Positions 38,259 to 48,232 of a DNA stretch of 64,000 bases are shown here, in pieces (position 1 is the stretch's first letter; each line of letters begins with the position of its first letter). Below the pieces are notes generated by a model that made no database searches, was not told the DNA's origin, and saw only the letters and a list, made by a program, of their open reading frames with translations. Location of the stretch: contig NZ_MPPI01000006.1 of assembly GCF_001895925.1 (NCBI RefSeq), positions 62,001-126,000 on the forward strand. The letters run 5' to 3'. The translations under genes and the position numbers were made by a program. Source of the stretch: Phormidesmis priestleyi ULC007 (GTDB lineage: Bacteria; Cyanobacteriota; Cyanobacteriia; Leptolyngbyales; Leptolyngbyaceae).

Positions 38259-38423
38259 TAAATTAGCAACGTTTTAAGTTGGCTCACTGCGGAGATTGAG
38301 CCTTGATCTAGGTGTGGGTGGTTGAAAAAAGATCTTCTAGTCCAGATTAAAGAGTGGCTACTGACAAATATCGAAAAGCAGACTATCGATTCAAGATAGG
38401 GTCACTCAGGAGATGAGAGCATA

Positions 38424-38621
38424 ATGGCACCTACAACCCATTCAAAATTTATTTGCTTTTTACGAGAAGAGTTAGCGATTTCTGACTCTTCGATCGCGTT
38501 TGCCCTTAGACACCGAGAACAAAACAACGGGCCTTTGCCGATGATTCTTTGGCAATATGGGCTAGTGACGCTGCAACAGCTTGATCAAATTTATGACTGG
38601 CTAGAATCTGCCAAAGGTTAG
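38424..38621 (+). CDS. DUF2949 family protein
   Basis: Small soluble protein of 65 residues, matching the cyanobacterial DUF2949 family: FICFLREELAISDSSIAFAL, then PLPMILWQYGLVTLQQLDQI and a final DWLE. The family is of unknown function. AGGAG lies 11 nt before ATG 38424. It lies 57 bp upstream of the glycosyltransferase cluster and could be part of that transcript. Confidence 0.8.
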   Translation: MAPTTHSKFICFLREELAISDSSIAFALRHREQNNGPLPMILWQYGLVTLQQLDQIYDWLESAKG

Positions 38622-38678
38622 ACCCTGCTATCGCTGCGATCGGGGTTTAATCAGACGGACATCTGCTGAGTAGCATCC

Positions 38679-39881
38679 GTGAAAATCTTATTCCTTAATT
38701 ACAGTGGAAAGCTGGGAGGTGCAGAGTTAAGCCTACTCGACCTTGCAAAAGTTTATCCAGATGCTCTGCTAGGCTTATTTGAGGACGGGCAGTTTAGGCA
38801 ATTAGCCGAGCAAAACCAGGTGCCTGTCAAAATCTTGAGTGATAGAACGATCGCGGTTCGCAAAGAAAGCAGTTGGCTGGTGGGGTTAAGCAGTTTGGGT
38901 TCGTTGATTCCATTAGTGGCTAACGTGACGCAACTTAGCCGCGACTATGACTTAATTTATGCCAACACTCTAAAGGCTCTGGTTGTGGGCGCATTCGCGA
39001 GCTTGATTGCTCGTCGTCCGCTCGTCTTTCATCTTCACGATATTCTCTCACTTGACCACTTTAGTCGCGCAAATCGTCGGCTGACCGTCGCGCTATGCAA
39101 TCGGTTTGCCTCGCGGGTGATCGCGGTTTCTCAAGCCAGCCTAAACTCGTTTATTGAAGCGGGAGGTCGTCCAGAAATCGGAGTCAAAGTTTACAACGGC
39201 TTTCAGCTCCAAGACTATAGCGACGATGACCCTGACGAGAAACGGCAACACAACACGGCTCAACAACTTCGCGATCGGTTGGGACTTGACGATCGTTTCG
39301 TAATCGGGCACTTTAGCCGTCTCTGCGCTTGGAAAGGGCAACACATCTTAATCGATGCCCTGACTCATTGTCCTCCAGACGTAACTGCCGTTTTAGTCGG
39401 AGATGACTTATTTGGTGAGCAAGATTATGTGCAAGAACTGCATGACCAAGTAGCGCGATTGGGCTTAAGCGATCGAGTTCACTTTTTGGGGTTCCGCTCA
39501 GATGTCGTGCCATTGATGAAGATGTGTGACTTAATCACGCACACGTCAACCACAGCAGAACCGTTTGGACGAGTGATCGTAGAAGCCATGCTGTGTGGAA
39601 AGCCGATCATCGCGGCTGATGCGGGAGGCGTGTTAGAGATTGTTGAACCAGGGGTGACTGGCTGGTTGGTGCCTCCGGGCGACGCTCAACGGTTAGCAGA
39701 AACGATTAACCACTGTCGAAACTATTGGCAGGAAACCCAGACGATCGCGCAGCAAGGACGACAGCAAGCAAAGCAACGCTTCAATCTCACAGTGACTCGG
39801 AAGCAGATTCGGCACCTTTTAGAACAAGTGATCGCCGCTAGATCTCCTCAGCCCGGTAGGTCGCTCGAACTGCGGCAATAG
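38679..39881 (+). CDS. Glycosyltransferase family 4
   Basis: GT-B glycosyltransferase of 400 residues starting at GTG 38679. The acceptor half shows ILFLNYSGKLGGAELSLLDL (glycine-rich loop). The donor half shows VIGHFSRLCAWKGQHILIDA, VHFLGFRSDVVPLMKMCDLI and the E-x7-E motif EPFGRVIVEAMLCGKPIIAA. It uses a nucleotide sugar at the cytosolic membrane face to build a polysaccharide precursor; donor and linkage are unknown. It opens a run of three GT4 genes and an export gene. Confidence 0.9.
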   Translation: MKILFLNYSGKLGGAELSLLDLAKVYPDALLGLFEDGQFRQLAEQNQVPVKILSDRTIAVRKESSWLVGLSSLGSLIPLVANVTQLSRDYDLIYANTLKALVVGAFASLIARRPLVFHLHDILSLDHFSRANRRLTVALCNRFASRVIAVSQASLNSFIEAGGRPEIGVKVYNGFQLQDYSDDDPDEKRQHNTAQQLRDRLGLDDRFVIGHFSRLCAWKGQHILIDALTHCPPDVTAVLVGDDLFGEQDYVQELHDQVARLGLSDRVHFLGFRSDVVPLMKMCDLITHTSTTAEPFGRVIVEAMLCGKPIIAADAGGVLEIVEPGVTGWLVPPGDAQRLAETINHCRNYWQETQTIAQQGRQQAKQRFNLTVTRKQIRHLLEQVIAARSPQPGRSLELRQ

Positions 39882-39996
39882 TTAGATGGATAGATGCCGC
39901 GATCGGGAGATTTTTACAATGATTCTCACTTCGGGGGGAGGTAAATCTCCTGTCCTTACGCCATTCTCAGGAGGATTAGCCGTAAGTCTGGCAAGT

Positions 39997-41124
39997 ATGA
40001 CAGTGAATAATTCTTCTGTAAGCGTGTTTCTGCCTGCTCTAGCGGGAGGTGGTGCCGAGCGAGCAATGCTGCACCTGGCGCAGGGGTTTGCCGATCGCGG
40101 TTTAAGGACAAATCTAGTGCTTGCAGAAGCCGAAGGAGACTATCTTAAGCAAGTTCCGGCAAACGTCAGGCTGGTGGATTTAAAGTCTAAGTTTCCAGTG
40201 GTGTTGTCAAAGACAAGGGCATTGCAGCGTCATTTGCAGCAAGAACAACCCACGGTTTTATTTTCAGCGCTAGATATTGTTAGTTCTGCTCTCTGGGCTA
40301 AGTGGAGTGCGCGAGTTCCGACTCGTGTGGTGATGTGCATCCAAACCTATCTATCTGGACAATTTCAAGAGCATCAGCCTAACACGATGGGAAAACTTCG
40401 ACCCAAGTTAGTGCGCTGGCTTTACCCAAAATCAGATGATCTGGTGGCAGCTTCTCAAGGGACTGCCGAAGATCTGGCACAAATCACCTCGCTTCCCCTA
40501 GAGCGGATTCGAGTGATCTACAATCCAGTCGTCACGCCTGAAGTTTTAGAGAAAAGCCAAGAGCCGATCGCTCATCCCTGGTTTTTGCCAGCAGAACCGC
40601 CCGTGATTTTGGGCGTTGGGCGGTTAGTGAGTCAGAAAGATTTCTTTACGTTGATTAATGCATTTGCGCTAGTGCGACGGCAGCGCCCGGCTCGATTGAT
40701 GATTTTAGGCGAAGGTGAACAACGCCCACAGCTAGAGCGGCTGATCCGCGAATTGAATTTAGAAGCGGATGTGTCACTACCGGGGTTCGCAGACAATCCC
40801 TACGCTTATATGGCTCACGCCTCGGTGTTCGTGCTTTCGTCTAAATTTGAAGGATTTGGCAATGTCGTTGCAGAGGCGATGGCAACCGGAACCCCGATCG
40901 TCTCCACAGATTGCCCTAGCGGCCCGGCGGAGATTTTAGACTATGGCACTTATGGCGAGTTAGCGCCAGTTGCTGATCCGCCCACTCTCGCCAAAGCCAT
41001 TTTAGACACCCTCGACCATCCCATTCATGCAACGGTTTTGAAACGGCGATCGCTAGAGTTTTCGACCGATCGCGTGATTGACCAATACATGGAAGTTTTA
41101 GAGAGATTGACGCACCTCACCTAA
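39997..41124 (+). CDS. Glycosyltransferase family 4
   Basis: GT-B enzyme of about 375 residues. The glycine loop is VFLPALAGGGAERAMLHLAQ; the donor site includes ILGVGRLVSQKDFFTLINAF, ADVSLPGFADNPYAYMAHAS and SKFEGFGNVVAEAMATGTPI. The frame is open from 39886, but the extra N-terminus is not family-like; I place the start at ATG 39997 (MTVNNSSVSVFLPA). An AGGAGG at 39969-39974 is 22 nt upstream, too far to decide the start. The stop overlaps the next start (TAATG). Confidence 0.88.
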   Translation: MTVNNSSVSVFLPALAGGGAERAMLHLAQGFADRGLRTNLVLAEAEGDYLKQVPANVRLVDLKSKFPVVLSKTRALQRHLQQEQPTVLFSALDIVSSALWAKWSARVPTRVVMCIQTYLSGQFQEHQPNTMGKLRPKLVRWLYPKSDDLVAASQGTAEDLAQITSLPLERIRVIYNPVVTPEVLEKSQEPIAHPWFLPAEPPVILGVGRLVSQKDFFTLINAFALVRRQRPARLMILGEGEQRPQLERLIRELNLEADVSLPGFADNPYAYMAHASVFVLSSKFEGFGNVVAEAMATGTPIVSTDCPSGPAEILDYGTYGELAPVADPPTLAKAILDTLDHPIHATVLKRRSLEFSTDRVIDQYMEVLERLTHLT

Positions 41125-42200
41125 TGCGAATCCTTCACGTTCTCAACGATATTCAAAAGATCGGCAACGGCATCATCAATGTGGCGATCGATTTGGCTTG
41201 CCTCCAAGCTCAAGCGGGTCATGATGTCGCTGTCGCATCGGGCGGCGGTGAGTTTGAGGCGCTGTTAGCTGACTATGGAGTGCGGCACTTTAGGTTTGAT
41301 CAACGCCGCCGACCTGTGCCATTAATCAAAGCCGCCCAGCGCTTTTGGAAGATCGTGGAGGCGTTTGAGCCAAACGTTATCCATACTCACATGATGACTG
41401 GGGTCGTCTTGGCAAAACTGCTTAAAGGCAGTGCCAATTACGCGATCGTAGCTACGGTTCACAATGAGTTTCAGCGCAGTGCAATTTTGATGGGACTTGC
41501 CGATCGCGTCATCGCCATTAGTCAAGCCGTCGCGATTTCGATGCAGCAGCGAGGCATTCCGGCTAGCAAACTGCGAGTCGTTACCAATGGCACGTTGGGC
41601 AGTCCTCGCTGTCGCCCGTTGTCTGAGATCGAACCTCTCCCCTTACACCGTGCCGCTATCACAACGGTTGCAGGCATGTTTCACCGCAAGGGGATTAAAA
41701 CACTGATTGATGCCTTTACTGAAATGTTTACTAGTCTGGCTGATTTTCCCGTTCACCTTTATTTGGTCGGAGACGGCGACGATCGGGCCGAGTTTGAGCG
41801 TCACGCCCAAAAAAGTCCAGTCGGCGATCGCATTCATTTTGAAGGCTTTCAGCCAGAACCACAGCGCTATTTGCTGGCAACTGATATCTTTGTGTTGGCA
41901 TCCGATCGAGAACCCTTTGGGCTAGTGCTTTCAGAAGCGCGAGAAGCCGGGTGTGCGATTGTGGCCACTCAGGTAGATGGCATTCCTGAAGTCTTGGAGG
42001 GCGGAAAAGCCGGACTATTAGTACCACCCAGAGACGCATCTGCCTTATCAAAAGCGTTGATCCAATTGCTATCTCACCCAACGCAGTTAGAGATGTGGAA
42101 ACAACGGGCACCGCAAAACTTAGAGTGGCTATCGGTGAAACGGGTGCATCAAGAAACATTAGAGGTCTATGAGGATGCAATCCGAGGCTTTGATCTATGA
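41124..42200 (+). CDS. Glycosyltransferase family 4
   Basis: GT-B enzyme of 358 residues, translationally coupled to its neighbours on both sides (TAATG at 41122-41126, ATGA at 42197-42200). Motifs are ILHVLNDIQKIGNGIINVAI, TTVAGMFHRKGIKTLIDAFT, DRIHFEGFQPEPQRYLLATD and DREPFGLVLSEAREAGCAIV. Cytosolic, with unknown donor sugar. The overlaps argue that the three glycosyltransferases and the export protein serve one exopolysaccharide. Confidence 0.9.
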   Translation: MRILHVLNDIQKIGNGIINVAIDLACLQAQAGHDVAVASGGGEFEALLADYGVRHFRFDQRRRPVPLIKAAQRFWKIVEAFEPNVIHTHMMTGVVLAKLLKGSANYAIVATVHNEFQRSAILMGLADRVIAISQAVAISMQQRGIPASKLRVVTNGTLGSPRCRPLSEIEPLPLHRAAITTVAGMFHRKGIKTLIDAFTEMFTSLADFPVHLYLVGDGDDRAEFERHAQKSPVGDRIHFEGFQPEPQRYLLATDIFVLASDREPFGLVLSEAREAGCAIVATQVDGIPEVLEGGKAGLLVPPRDASALSKALIQLLSHPTQLEMWKQRAPQNLEWLSVKRVHQETLEVYEDAIRGFDL

Positions 42201-43654
42201 CGAGTCAATTTTCTAAACGAGTGAGTATGTTGAATCGATCGAGCTTTTTCCTAATTCTATTGAGTCTCAGCCTGGTCGATCCCAGCTTTGCTCAAACCCC
42301 TCAACCGCCTCGATCAAATTCTCCAGCGTCTAGTTCCGCACCGAGTCCGGCTCTGCCTGTTGACCAAGGCTATCTGTTAGGAGCGGGTGACAAAATCAAG
42401 CTCGACATTTTTAGCGTGCCAGAATATAGCGGCGACTATCAAGTGTTGGCTGACGGAACGTTGAATTTGCCTCTAGCAGGCAGCGTCACGGTAGAGGGGC
42501 TGACGATCAAGGACGCATCGACAGCAATTTCTAAGAAATTCAGTGAATGGCTAACTCGCCCGATCGTCACCGTCAGCTTAGTGGCATCGCGACCGATTAA
42601 TGTAGCGGTGTCGGGGGAAGTGACTCGCCCCGGCTCTTACACTACGACGCTGACCGAAGGGGGCATTCCGACTTTAACCAAAATGCTTCAACTAGCAGGC
42701 GGCATGAGCCAGTCAGCCGATCTTCAGCGAGTGCAAGTGTTGCGGCGATCGAGCAAGGGCGGTGCCCCTCAAGTACGCACCGTTGATTTGCGACAACTGC
42801 TGCTCACGGGCGATATCAGTCAAGACCTGCCCCTGCGCGATGGGGATAGCATTGTTGTTCCGGCATCTACTGCTGTGAATATAGATGACGCAAACCTGAT
42901 CGCCTCTTCTAGCTTTTCGGTCAGCACCGATCAGCCGTTGAAAATCGTGGTGGCGGGTGAGGTCAATCGTCCTGGCCCTCACAGTATTAAAAGCGAGGCG
43001 GTGCCGCAAACTCAAACGGGCGGGACGGCTCCGACGATCGGCAATAAGGTGCAGGTGCCGACGGTGACACGAGCGCTGCAAATTGCCGGAGGAATCACGC
43101 AATCTGCCAACATTCGCGAGATTGAAGTGCGAAGACGAACTAAAGCTGGATCTGATCAGGTGATGAAGGTCAACTTGTTTCAACTGCTGCAAGCGGGCGA
43201 TTCGCGGCAAGATATTTCGTTGCAGGATGGCGATCGGGTGATCGTTCCCACCGCCGCGACGCTTTCTCCAGCCGATGCGACGATTTTGGCTCGTGCCAGT
43301 TTTTCGCCTGATGCGATCGTGGTCAATGTCGTCGGCGAAGTGGCTAAACCCGGAACGGTTCAGCTTCCGCCCAATACGACGCTTAATCAGGCACTTTTGG
43401 CAGCAGGCGGATTTAACACGCGCGCCAAAAAGCGAGAAGTTAGTTTTCTAAGACTCAACCCTAACGGAACGGTCGATCGCCGTGATATTGCCATTAACTT
43501 TAATCAAGGCATCAACGAGCAGAGCAATCCGCCGTTGCGAAATAACGATACGATCGTGGTCGGCAAGTCAGGGCTGGCTGGCATCGGCGATACTCTAGGG
43601 ACGATCTTCGCACCTCTGTCGGGCTTTTTGGGCATCTTTAACATCTTTCGCTGA
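42197..43654 (+). CDS. Polysaccharide export protein (Wza/OPX family) with SLBB domains
   Basis: Exported protein of 485 residues. A signal peptide is at about 11-33 (LNRSSFFLILLSLSLVDPSF, cleavage near AQTP). The Poly_export domain (about 55-130) includes YLLGAGDKIKLDIFSVPEYS and DGTLNLPLAGSVTVEGLTI. Three SLBB-type domains follow (NVAVSGEVTRPGSYTTTL; KIVVAGEVNRPGPHSIKS; VVNVVGEVAKPGTVQLPP). The last 25 residues are hydrophobic. It should form the outer-membrane or periplasmic channel for the polysaccharide made by the upstream enzymes. A second ATG at 42227 is possible. Confidence 0.9.
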   Translation: MTSQFSKRVSMLNRSSFFLILLSLSLVDPSFAQTPQPPRSNSPASSSAPSPALPVDQGYLLGAGDKIKLDIFSVPEYSGDYQVLADGTLNLPLAGSVTVEGLTIKDASTAISKKFSEWLTRPIVTVSLVASRPINVAVSGEVTRPGSYTTTLTEGGIPTLTKMLQLAGGMSQSADLQRVQVLRRSSKGGAPQVRTVDLRQLLLTGDISQDLPLRDGDSIVVPASTAVNIDDANLIASSSFSVSTDQPLKIVVAGEVNRPGPHSIKSEAVPQTQTGGTAPTIGNKVQVPTVTRALQIAGGITQSANIREIEVRRRTKAGSDQVMKVNLFQLLQAGDSRQDISLQDGDRVIVPTAATLSPADATILARASFSPDAIVVNVVGEVAKPGTVQLPPNTTLNQALLAAGGFNTRAKKREVSFLRLNPNGTVDRRDIAINFNQGINEQSNPPLRNNDTIVVGKSGLAGIGDTLGTIFAPLSGFLGIFNIFR

Positions 43655-43680
43655 TGTCCTGAGCAGAATTTGGACGTATT

Positions 43681-43728
43681 TAGCGCAGATCTCTCGCTGA
43701 CTCAGTGATAAGTGGGAGGTCTGCGCTA
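43681..43728 (+). terminator. Hairpin after the EPS export gene
   Basis: TAGCGCAGA (43681-43689) pairs perfectly with TCTGCGCTA (43720-43728), and the stem can extend inward with mismatches. No T-run follows directly. It lies 27 bp after the export gene. The rest of the 317-bp gap to 43972 holds nothing recognisable. Confidence 0.5.
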
Positions 43729-43971
43729 CGATCTTGTTACGGGATTTTGAAAAATAGACTCAATGATAAGTTTCTTTTATATTAACAATTTACCCATTCT
43801 ATTAAATCAGTCTTTACTTTCTGACCGCTCTATCGAGTTCAGACTACACTTTGTAAGACTAGAAAAACCTCTACTTCACAAGGGAGAGTGGGCATAGTGT
43901 GTGGTTTCATGAGAAATCTGATTCGCAAACACATCTTTATATAGATGGTTGAATAGCAATCTTGGTGAAGT

Positions 43972-44943
43972 ATGAGTGAGTTAGACCGTTGCTATCGAAT
44001 TTTGGGACTCGAACCCGGTGCCTCACTAGAAGAAGTGAACCAGGCGTATAAAGACCTGGTGTTTGTTTGGCATCCCGATCGCGTGCCTAAAGACAATCCT
44101 CGGTTGCTCAAAAAAGCAGAAGACCAAATTAAAGCAATTAATCACGCACGAGATACGCTGCGAACCCAAGCGCGTGAGCGTCCAGCCCCAAAAGCGCAGC
44201 CTGCACCCACCCCGAAACAAGCTTCAACCTACTATCAATCTTATTATTACCGTCCGCCTCAGCCTAATTCGCAGACTTCTCAGGGGGCGAGTCATTCTCA
44301 GACCCATGGGCATTCTCAAAAGGATCGTGCTCAAAACGGGCAGTCTCAGAATGGGCATCAAGCCAATAGTGGACAGACTCACGCTCAGTCAAAAGATCAA
44401 AACTACTATACGCAGTCTCACTATCGACCGGAATATCATCGATCGCCTGACCCTCAAACGCATCAGGCAAATACGCAAACCCAGCGCCCACAGCCTAGCC
44501 CCCCACCTGCGAGTCCTTATCCTCACTCGCCTTATCATCCGCCCCAACAGCGTGCCCATACGCCCCCTAGACCGCAGACTCCTGACTTGAGCGGAACTGA
44601 TTTGAGCGGGCAAAACCTTCAAGAAAGAGATTTGTCGGGTCGTAATCTTAGCCACGCAAACCTGAGCAATGCCAACTTGAGTGACGCTTTTATGCACAAG
44701 ATCAATCTAGACGGAGCAAATTTGCACAAGGCAAACCTGTTTAGAGCCAACTTGCTTCAGGCGAGTCTCAACAAAGCAGACTTGCGAGAAGCGAATCTGA
44801 TTGGGGCAGATTTGAGTGGGGCAGATTTGCGCGGGGCAGATTTGCGCGGGGCAAAGATTGGGTTTGACGATCGCATCATGGTCAAACTCACCGGGGCGTT
44901 TCTCACGGGAGCCATCATGCCCAATGGTCGAGTGCACGAATAA
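43972..44943 (+). CDS. J-domain protein with C-terminal pentapeptide repeats
   Basis: Cytosolic protein of 323 residues. The J domain (residues about 3-65) has the HPD triad (VWHPDRVPKDNP) needed to stimulate Hsp70. A 130-residue low-complexity linker rich in Gln, His, Ser, Pro and Tyr follows (QTHGHSQKDRAQNGQSQNGH is typical). The C-terminal third (about 205-310) is pentapeptide repeats A(D/N)Lxx such as LSGTDLSGQNLQ and ADLSGADLRGADLRGA, forming a right-handed quadrilateral helix. It probably recruits DnaK to a partner bound by the pentapeptide rod; the partner is unknown. Confidence 0.88.
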   Translation: MSELDRCYRILGLEPGASLEEVNQAYKDLVFVWHPDRVPKDNPRLLKKAEDQIKAINHARDTLRTQARERPAPKAQPAPTPKQASTYYQSYYYRPPQPNSQTSQGASHSQTHGHSQKDRAQNGQSQNGHQANSGQTHAQSKDQNYYTQSHYRPEYHRSPDPQTHQANTQTQRPQPSPPPASPYPHSPYHPPQQRAHTPPRPQTPDLSGTDLSGQNLQERDLSGRNLSHANLSNANLSDAFMHKINLDGANLHKANLFRANLLQASLNKADLREANLIGADLSGADLRGADLRGAKIGFDDRIMVKLTGAFLTGAIMPNGRVHE

Positions 44944-44992
44944 GGTGCCTTGCTAACGTTAGAGAATAGACCTCATGCATGAACCTGGACAG

Positions 44993-45065
44993 CCCTCCTC
45001 ACAAAGCAGGGCTAGTTCATAGAACAAAAAATAATGTGATGAACTAGCCTTGCTAAGGAGGAGGG
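44993..45065. terminator. Long inverted repeat between convergent genes
   Basis: CCCTCCTC...GCAGGGCTAGTTCAT pairs with ATGAACTAGCCTTGC...AGGAGGAGGG around a loop of about 18 nt, giving an imperfect stem of almost 30 bp. It lies between the J-domain gene and the convergent S8 protease gene and is a good candidate for a bidirectional terminator. Confidence 0.6.
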
Positions 45066-45158
45066 AGCTGGATCTTTGTTCCCTCGCCTTTGGGGTGAGG
45101 GAGAACTTAGCCATTCATACCGCAATTCAGCAACGCCAGATTATTGTCATTTTAGTCT

Positions 45159-47291
45159 TTAAGCTCCCAACGTCAATTTCCACCAGTTCAGCGTTCCTAT
45201 ATCATTGGCGATTGAATCTATAATGCGTAGCTGCCAGCGTCCTTGTGTTTGTTGACTAAAAAACTTTCTCAGCGTTGGCGTGGTTTGCAGCGAGTAAATC
45301 GTTTGCAGTTTTGTCCTGCGTCCTAACGTGCGACCTTGCAGCATCACGGCACTGCCAGATGGCGAAACCAAACTAATTTCTAAATCACCCAGATAAGTGT
45401 GATCAATATCCAGTGCAACTTGCACATCGCGCACGATCGCACTGTCTGCGACCTGAATCACGCTCACAATGCCTTGAGGATTGTTGTCAGGAATGGCGAT
45501 ACTCGTATTGTTTTGCAATTGAATCGATCGCTGTGATGCCGCGAGCATTGCCCGTTTTTGAACTGCCATCTGAACGGCTTTTGCCGCGTTGACTTTACCA
45601 TAGCCAAACCAGTCACAGCGCCCATTCGATTCATACGTGCCTTTCCGCAAGCCCAACTGCGGATCAGCATCACTATCGACAATTTTGTCGGCAGATTGCT
45701 GCAAAACTTGTCGCACTTCTTGAGCCGTCAACTCAGGATTTGCCGACAGCACTAATGCTGCGATTCCTGCTACAAGCGGTGTTGCGCTCGACGTGCCGCC
45801 AAACTCTGAGGTGAAGCTACTCGCGTCATAACCCGCCGCGTTGACTCGATCGGTGGTGAACACCCCCAAGCCCTGAAGCTGAACTTTGACCTGTGGCGGC
45901 GTTGCCACATAGCCCAAATTAGGTAATCCAACTCCTGGAGGCGCATTGTTACTGGGCGCACACACCGAAACTTCTGCACCCCAATTACTGTAGGCAGCCT
46001 TCTTGTTTAAACTGGTGGAGGCAGACACCGTGATGATGTCTGGATGCACGCTAAAACCGCCTAACCATTTGGTGTCACCACTGATGGTGGTATTACTGAC
46101 CGCATCGCGTGGCCAGCCGGATTCATTCACCGTTCCATTCGTGGGGCGGTTGGCATTGCCAGCAGCAAACACAATCACGCAGCCTTTACCGTTACGTCCT
46201 TCAGTGGCAGCGCGAGTCAGAGCCGCTCTCATCCGCAGGGATAGCGGAAAATAAACGGCACTCGGTCCCCAGCTACAGGAGATCACTGCCGCGCCTTTGG
46301 TCGTTGCCCAATCAAACAGCGACTCGATCGTATCGTCATCCAGAAAGCCCGTTGTCCGAATGGGCATTAGCGCACATTCGGGAGCCGCTCCCACGACCCC
46401 GAAGCCATTCTCTTCAGCGACGGCAACCCCCGCGCAAGAAGTGCCGTGATCTTCTCCAGCTTCGTCGGGGTCGGGGTCAAAATCATCGCCTTTAAAATCT
46501 CTGGGTGCAACGATTTTGCCGACTCCCTGAAAATCGGGATGGTTGAGATCCATGCCGTCATCCATCACAGCAACGACGATCGAGCGGCTACCTCGCGTCA
46601 CATCCCAGGCTTGTTCGGCAAACACATGAGAACCGGACGTTAAGCCAAACCCGCCTGTGTGATTGAGGTGCCACTGTTTAGCATAAAGCGGATCTTTGGG
46701 GCGATAGTGCGATTGGGTTTTGACGATCACATTCGGCTCGGCAGTCATCACATCGGTGCGAGCAATCAACCGATTAGTCATCTTCATCGGGTTTTCTTTT
46801 GCGTCTGACGTGAGTTCAAACACAAAAGCATTGTTAACGCCCACGATCGGTTTGACCTGCCTCAACCCCAACTCTGATGTGATGGTAGCGATCGTTTCTG
46901 CACTGACGCTAGGCGCAAACTGAATCGTCACCTGATTGGTCAAATAAATTCGTGAGGCGGGATTGTCTTTAACCTGGTAAACGTGACTGGCATACTCTAC
47001 CGTGTCGGCTTGACGAACCTCGTTCAGCACCTGATCTTTTTGTGCCGGGTTGACCACAAACTCTGTTAACTCAGGCGGAGCGGTGCCCGGAGCGACCGTT
47101 GCAGGAAACCGATTGGCTAAATCTCTAGCTTGTTGACCCGACCCCGCGTGGACTGTGAAGCGATCGTCTACCTTTTCTAACAGCAGTTCTTCGCCGCCGC
47201 GCTGTAGAATCTTGCCTCGACTCTCTTCAGCGACACTGGCATTGGCAGGTTGATTTTGAGCAGAATTTGGCACATTGGATGGGTTAGTCAT
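45159..47291 (-). CDS. Subtilisin-like serine protease (S8) with C-terminal P domain, PrcA-like
   Basis: Protein of 710 residues. The N-terminal prodomain-like region spans about 1-200. The catalytic domain carries Asp in VVAVMDDGMDLNHPDF, His in EDHGTSCAGVAVAEENG and Ser in FGGTSSATPLVAGIAALVLS, with the oxyanion Asn in VFAAGNANRP. A P/homoB domain closes the protein (VIQVADSAIVRDVQVALDID; HTYLGDLEISLVSPSGSAVM). The layout resembles the calcium-dependent protease PrcA of heterocystous cyanobacteria. No classical signal peptide is seen. Substrates are unknown. Confidence 0.88.
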   Translation of the reverse strand: MTNPSNVPNSAQNQPANASVAEESRGKILQRGGEELLLEKVDDRFTVHAGSGQQARDLANRFPATVAPGTAPPELTEFVVNPAQKDQVLNEVRQADTVEYASHVYQVKDNPASRIYLTNQVTIQFAPSVSAETIATITSELGLRQVKPIVGVNNAFVFELTSDAKENPMKMTNRLIARTDVMTAEPNVIVKTQSHYRPKDPLYAKQWHLNHTGGFGLTSGSHVFAEQAWDVTRGSRSIVVAVMDDGMDLNHPDFQGVGKIVAPRDFKGDDFDPDPDEAGEDHGTSCAGVAVAEENGFGVVGAAPECALMPIRTTGFLDDDTIESLFDWATTKGAAVISCSWGPSAVYFPLSLRMRAALTRAATEGRNGKGCVIVFAAGNANRPTNGTVNESGWPRDAVSNTTISGDTKWLGGFSVHPDIITVSASTSLNKKAAYSNWGAEVSVCAPSNNAPPGVGLPNLGYVATPPQVKVQLQGLGVFTTDRVNAAGYDASSFTSEFGGTSSATPLVAGIAALVLSANPELTAQEVRQVLQQSADKIVDSDADPQLGLRKGTYESNGRCDWFGYGKVNAAKAVQMAVQKRAMLAASQRSIQLQNNTSIAIPDNNPQGIVSVIQVADSAIVRDVQVALDIDHTYLGDLEISLVSPSGSAVMLQGRTLGRRTKLQTIYSLQTTPTLRKFFSQQTQGRWQLRIIDSIANDIGTLNWWKLTLGA

Positions 47292-47555
47292 AAACGCCTC
47301 ACCGCAAACTATTCTCAGTTTAGTCTTCGAGTCAGGAATCTATGCTCAAAATTCTTGGTTCGGACAGCGATCGACCCCACAATTCAAGTCACTGGGAACT
47401 TATTAAAAAACTTCGCGTCGCTATTAAATACAGTCAGGATATGAAGCTCTCTGATTGTGGTTAGTTAGTCGCGATCTCGCTCTGAAAGGGTCGCGTAGTG
47501 ATAAAATACCCGAAGTCTAAAATTGTCCTCTCTCTGTAAATACGAAAGGTCATTC

Positions 47556-48140
47556 ATGGTACTTGCTGGAACTGTTCGCCGCCTTTATCTCCCAGGATTG
47601 ATTTCACTATCAGTTTTGGCAAGTTTGACATTGACCAGAGCCGTGAGTGCCCAAACTCCTGCACCTTCGTCACCGCCTGGCACCATTCAACCCGACAACG
47701 ATGCGCTCCGCGTTCAAAATGACAGCCTTCTCAGCGCTCAAGGCGGGCAGCGGCTGATGGATGAGTCCACCAAAGCCGTTAACAGTCAAAACTATCCGTT
47801 AGCCACCAAAAAGCTGCAAGAAGCGCGTCAGGTGTTTAACCAGCTTTCCAATTTCTATCAACAATTAGCAACTAGTTTTTCTGGCATTGATAATCGGGTG
47901 GCAGATAGCCAACGCAAGAAAGCCCTCGAAGCGGCTCAAATGCGGGATCAGGCAACCTATCAACTGGCGCTCGTGCATCGGGCCCAAAATCAGCCAGAAT
48001 TAGCAGTGCCTCTGCTGGTGCAGATCATCGGCAGTCAACAGCCTACCCGCGATTTAGGACAAAAGTCTTATCAACAACTGCTAGAACTTGGCTTCGTGGA
48101 TGCGCCGTTTCCAAATCGGGCTACTCAACCCACTAAGTAG
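47556..48140 (+). CDS. Exported hypothetical protein with helical repeat-like region
   Basis: Protein of 194 residues from ATG 47556, with AAAGG 7 nt upstream; an in-frame start at 47523 would put extra residues before the signal. The signal peptide is LYLPGLISLSVLASLTLTRA with cleavage near VSAQ. The mature part is mostly helical (STKAVNSQNYPLATKKLQEA, LALVHRAQNQPELAVPLLVQ) and could be a TPR-like solenoid. It is probably periplasmic. No family is recognised with confidence. Confidence 0.7.
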   Translation: MVLAGTVRRLYLPGLISLSVLASLTLTRAVSAQTPAPSSPPGTIQPDNDALRVQNDSLLSAQGGQRLMDESTKAVNSQNYPLATKKLQEARQVFNQLSNFYQQLATSFSGIDNRVADSQRKKALEAAQMRDQATYQLALVHRAQNQPELAVPLLVQIIGSQQPTRDLGQKSYQQLLELGFVDAPFPNRATQPTK

Positions 48141-48232
48141 GGTTAGTGCCCCCGTGCCTACCCCTGGCGGAGGGCAACCACGGGAGGATTGCCTCTACCC
48201 AATGCCGAAAATTAACCTACAAGGCTAACAAA

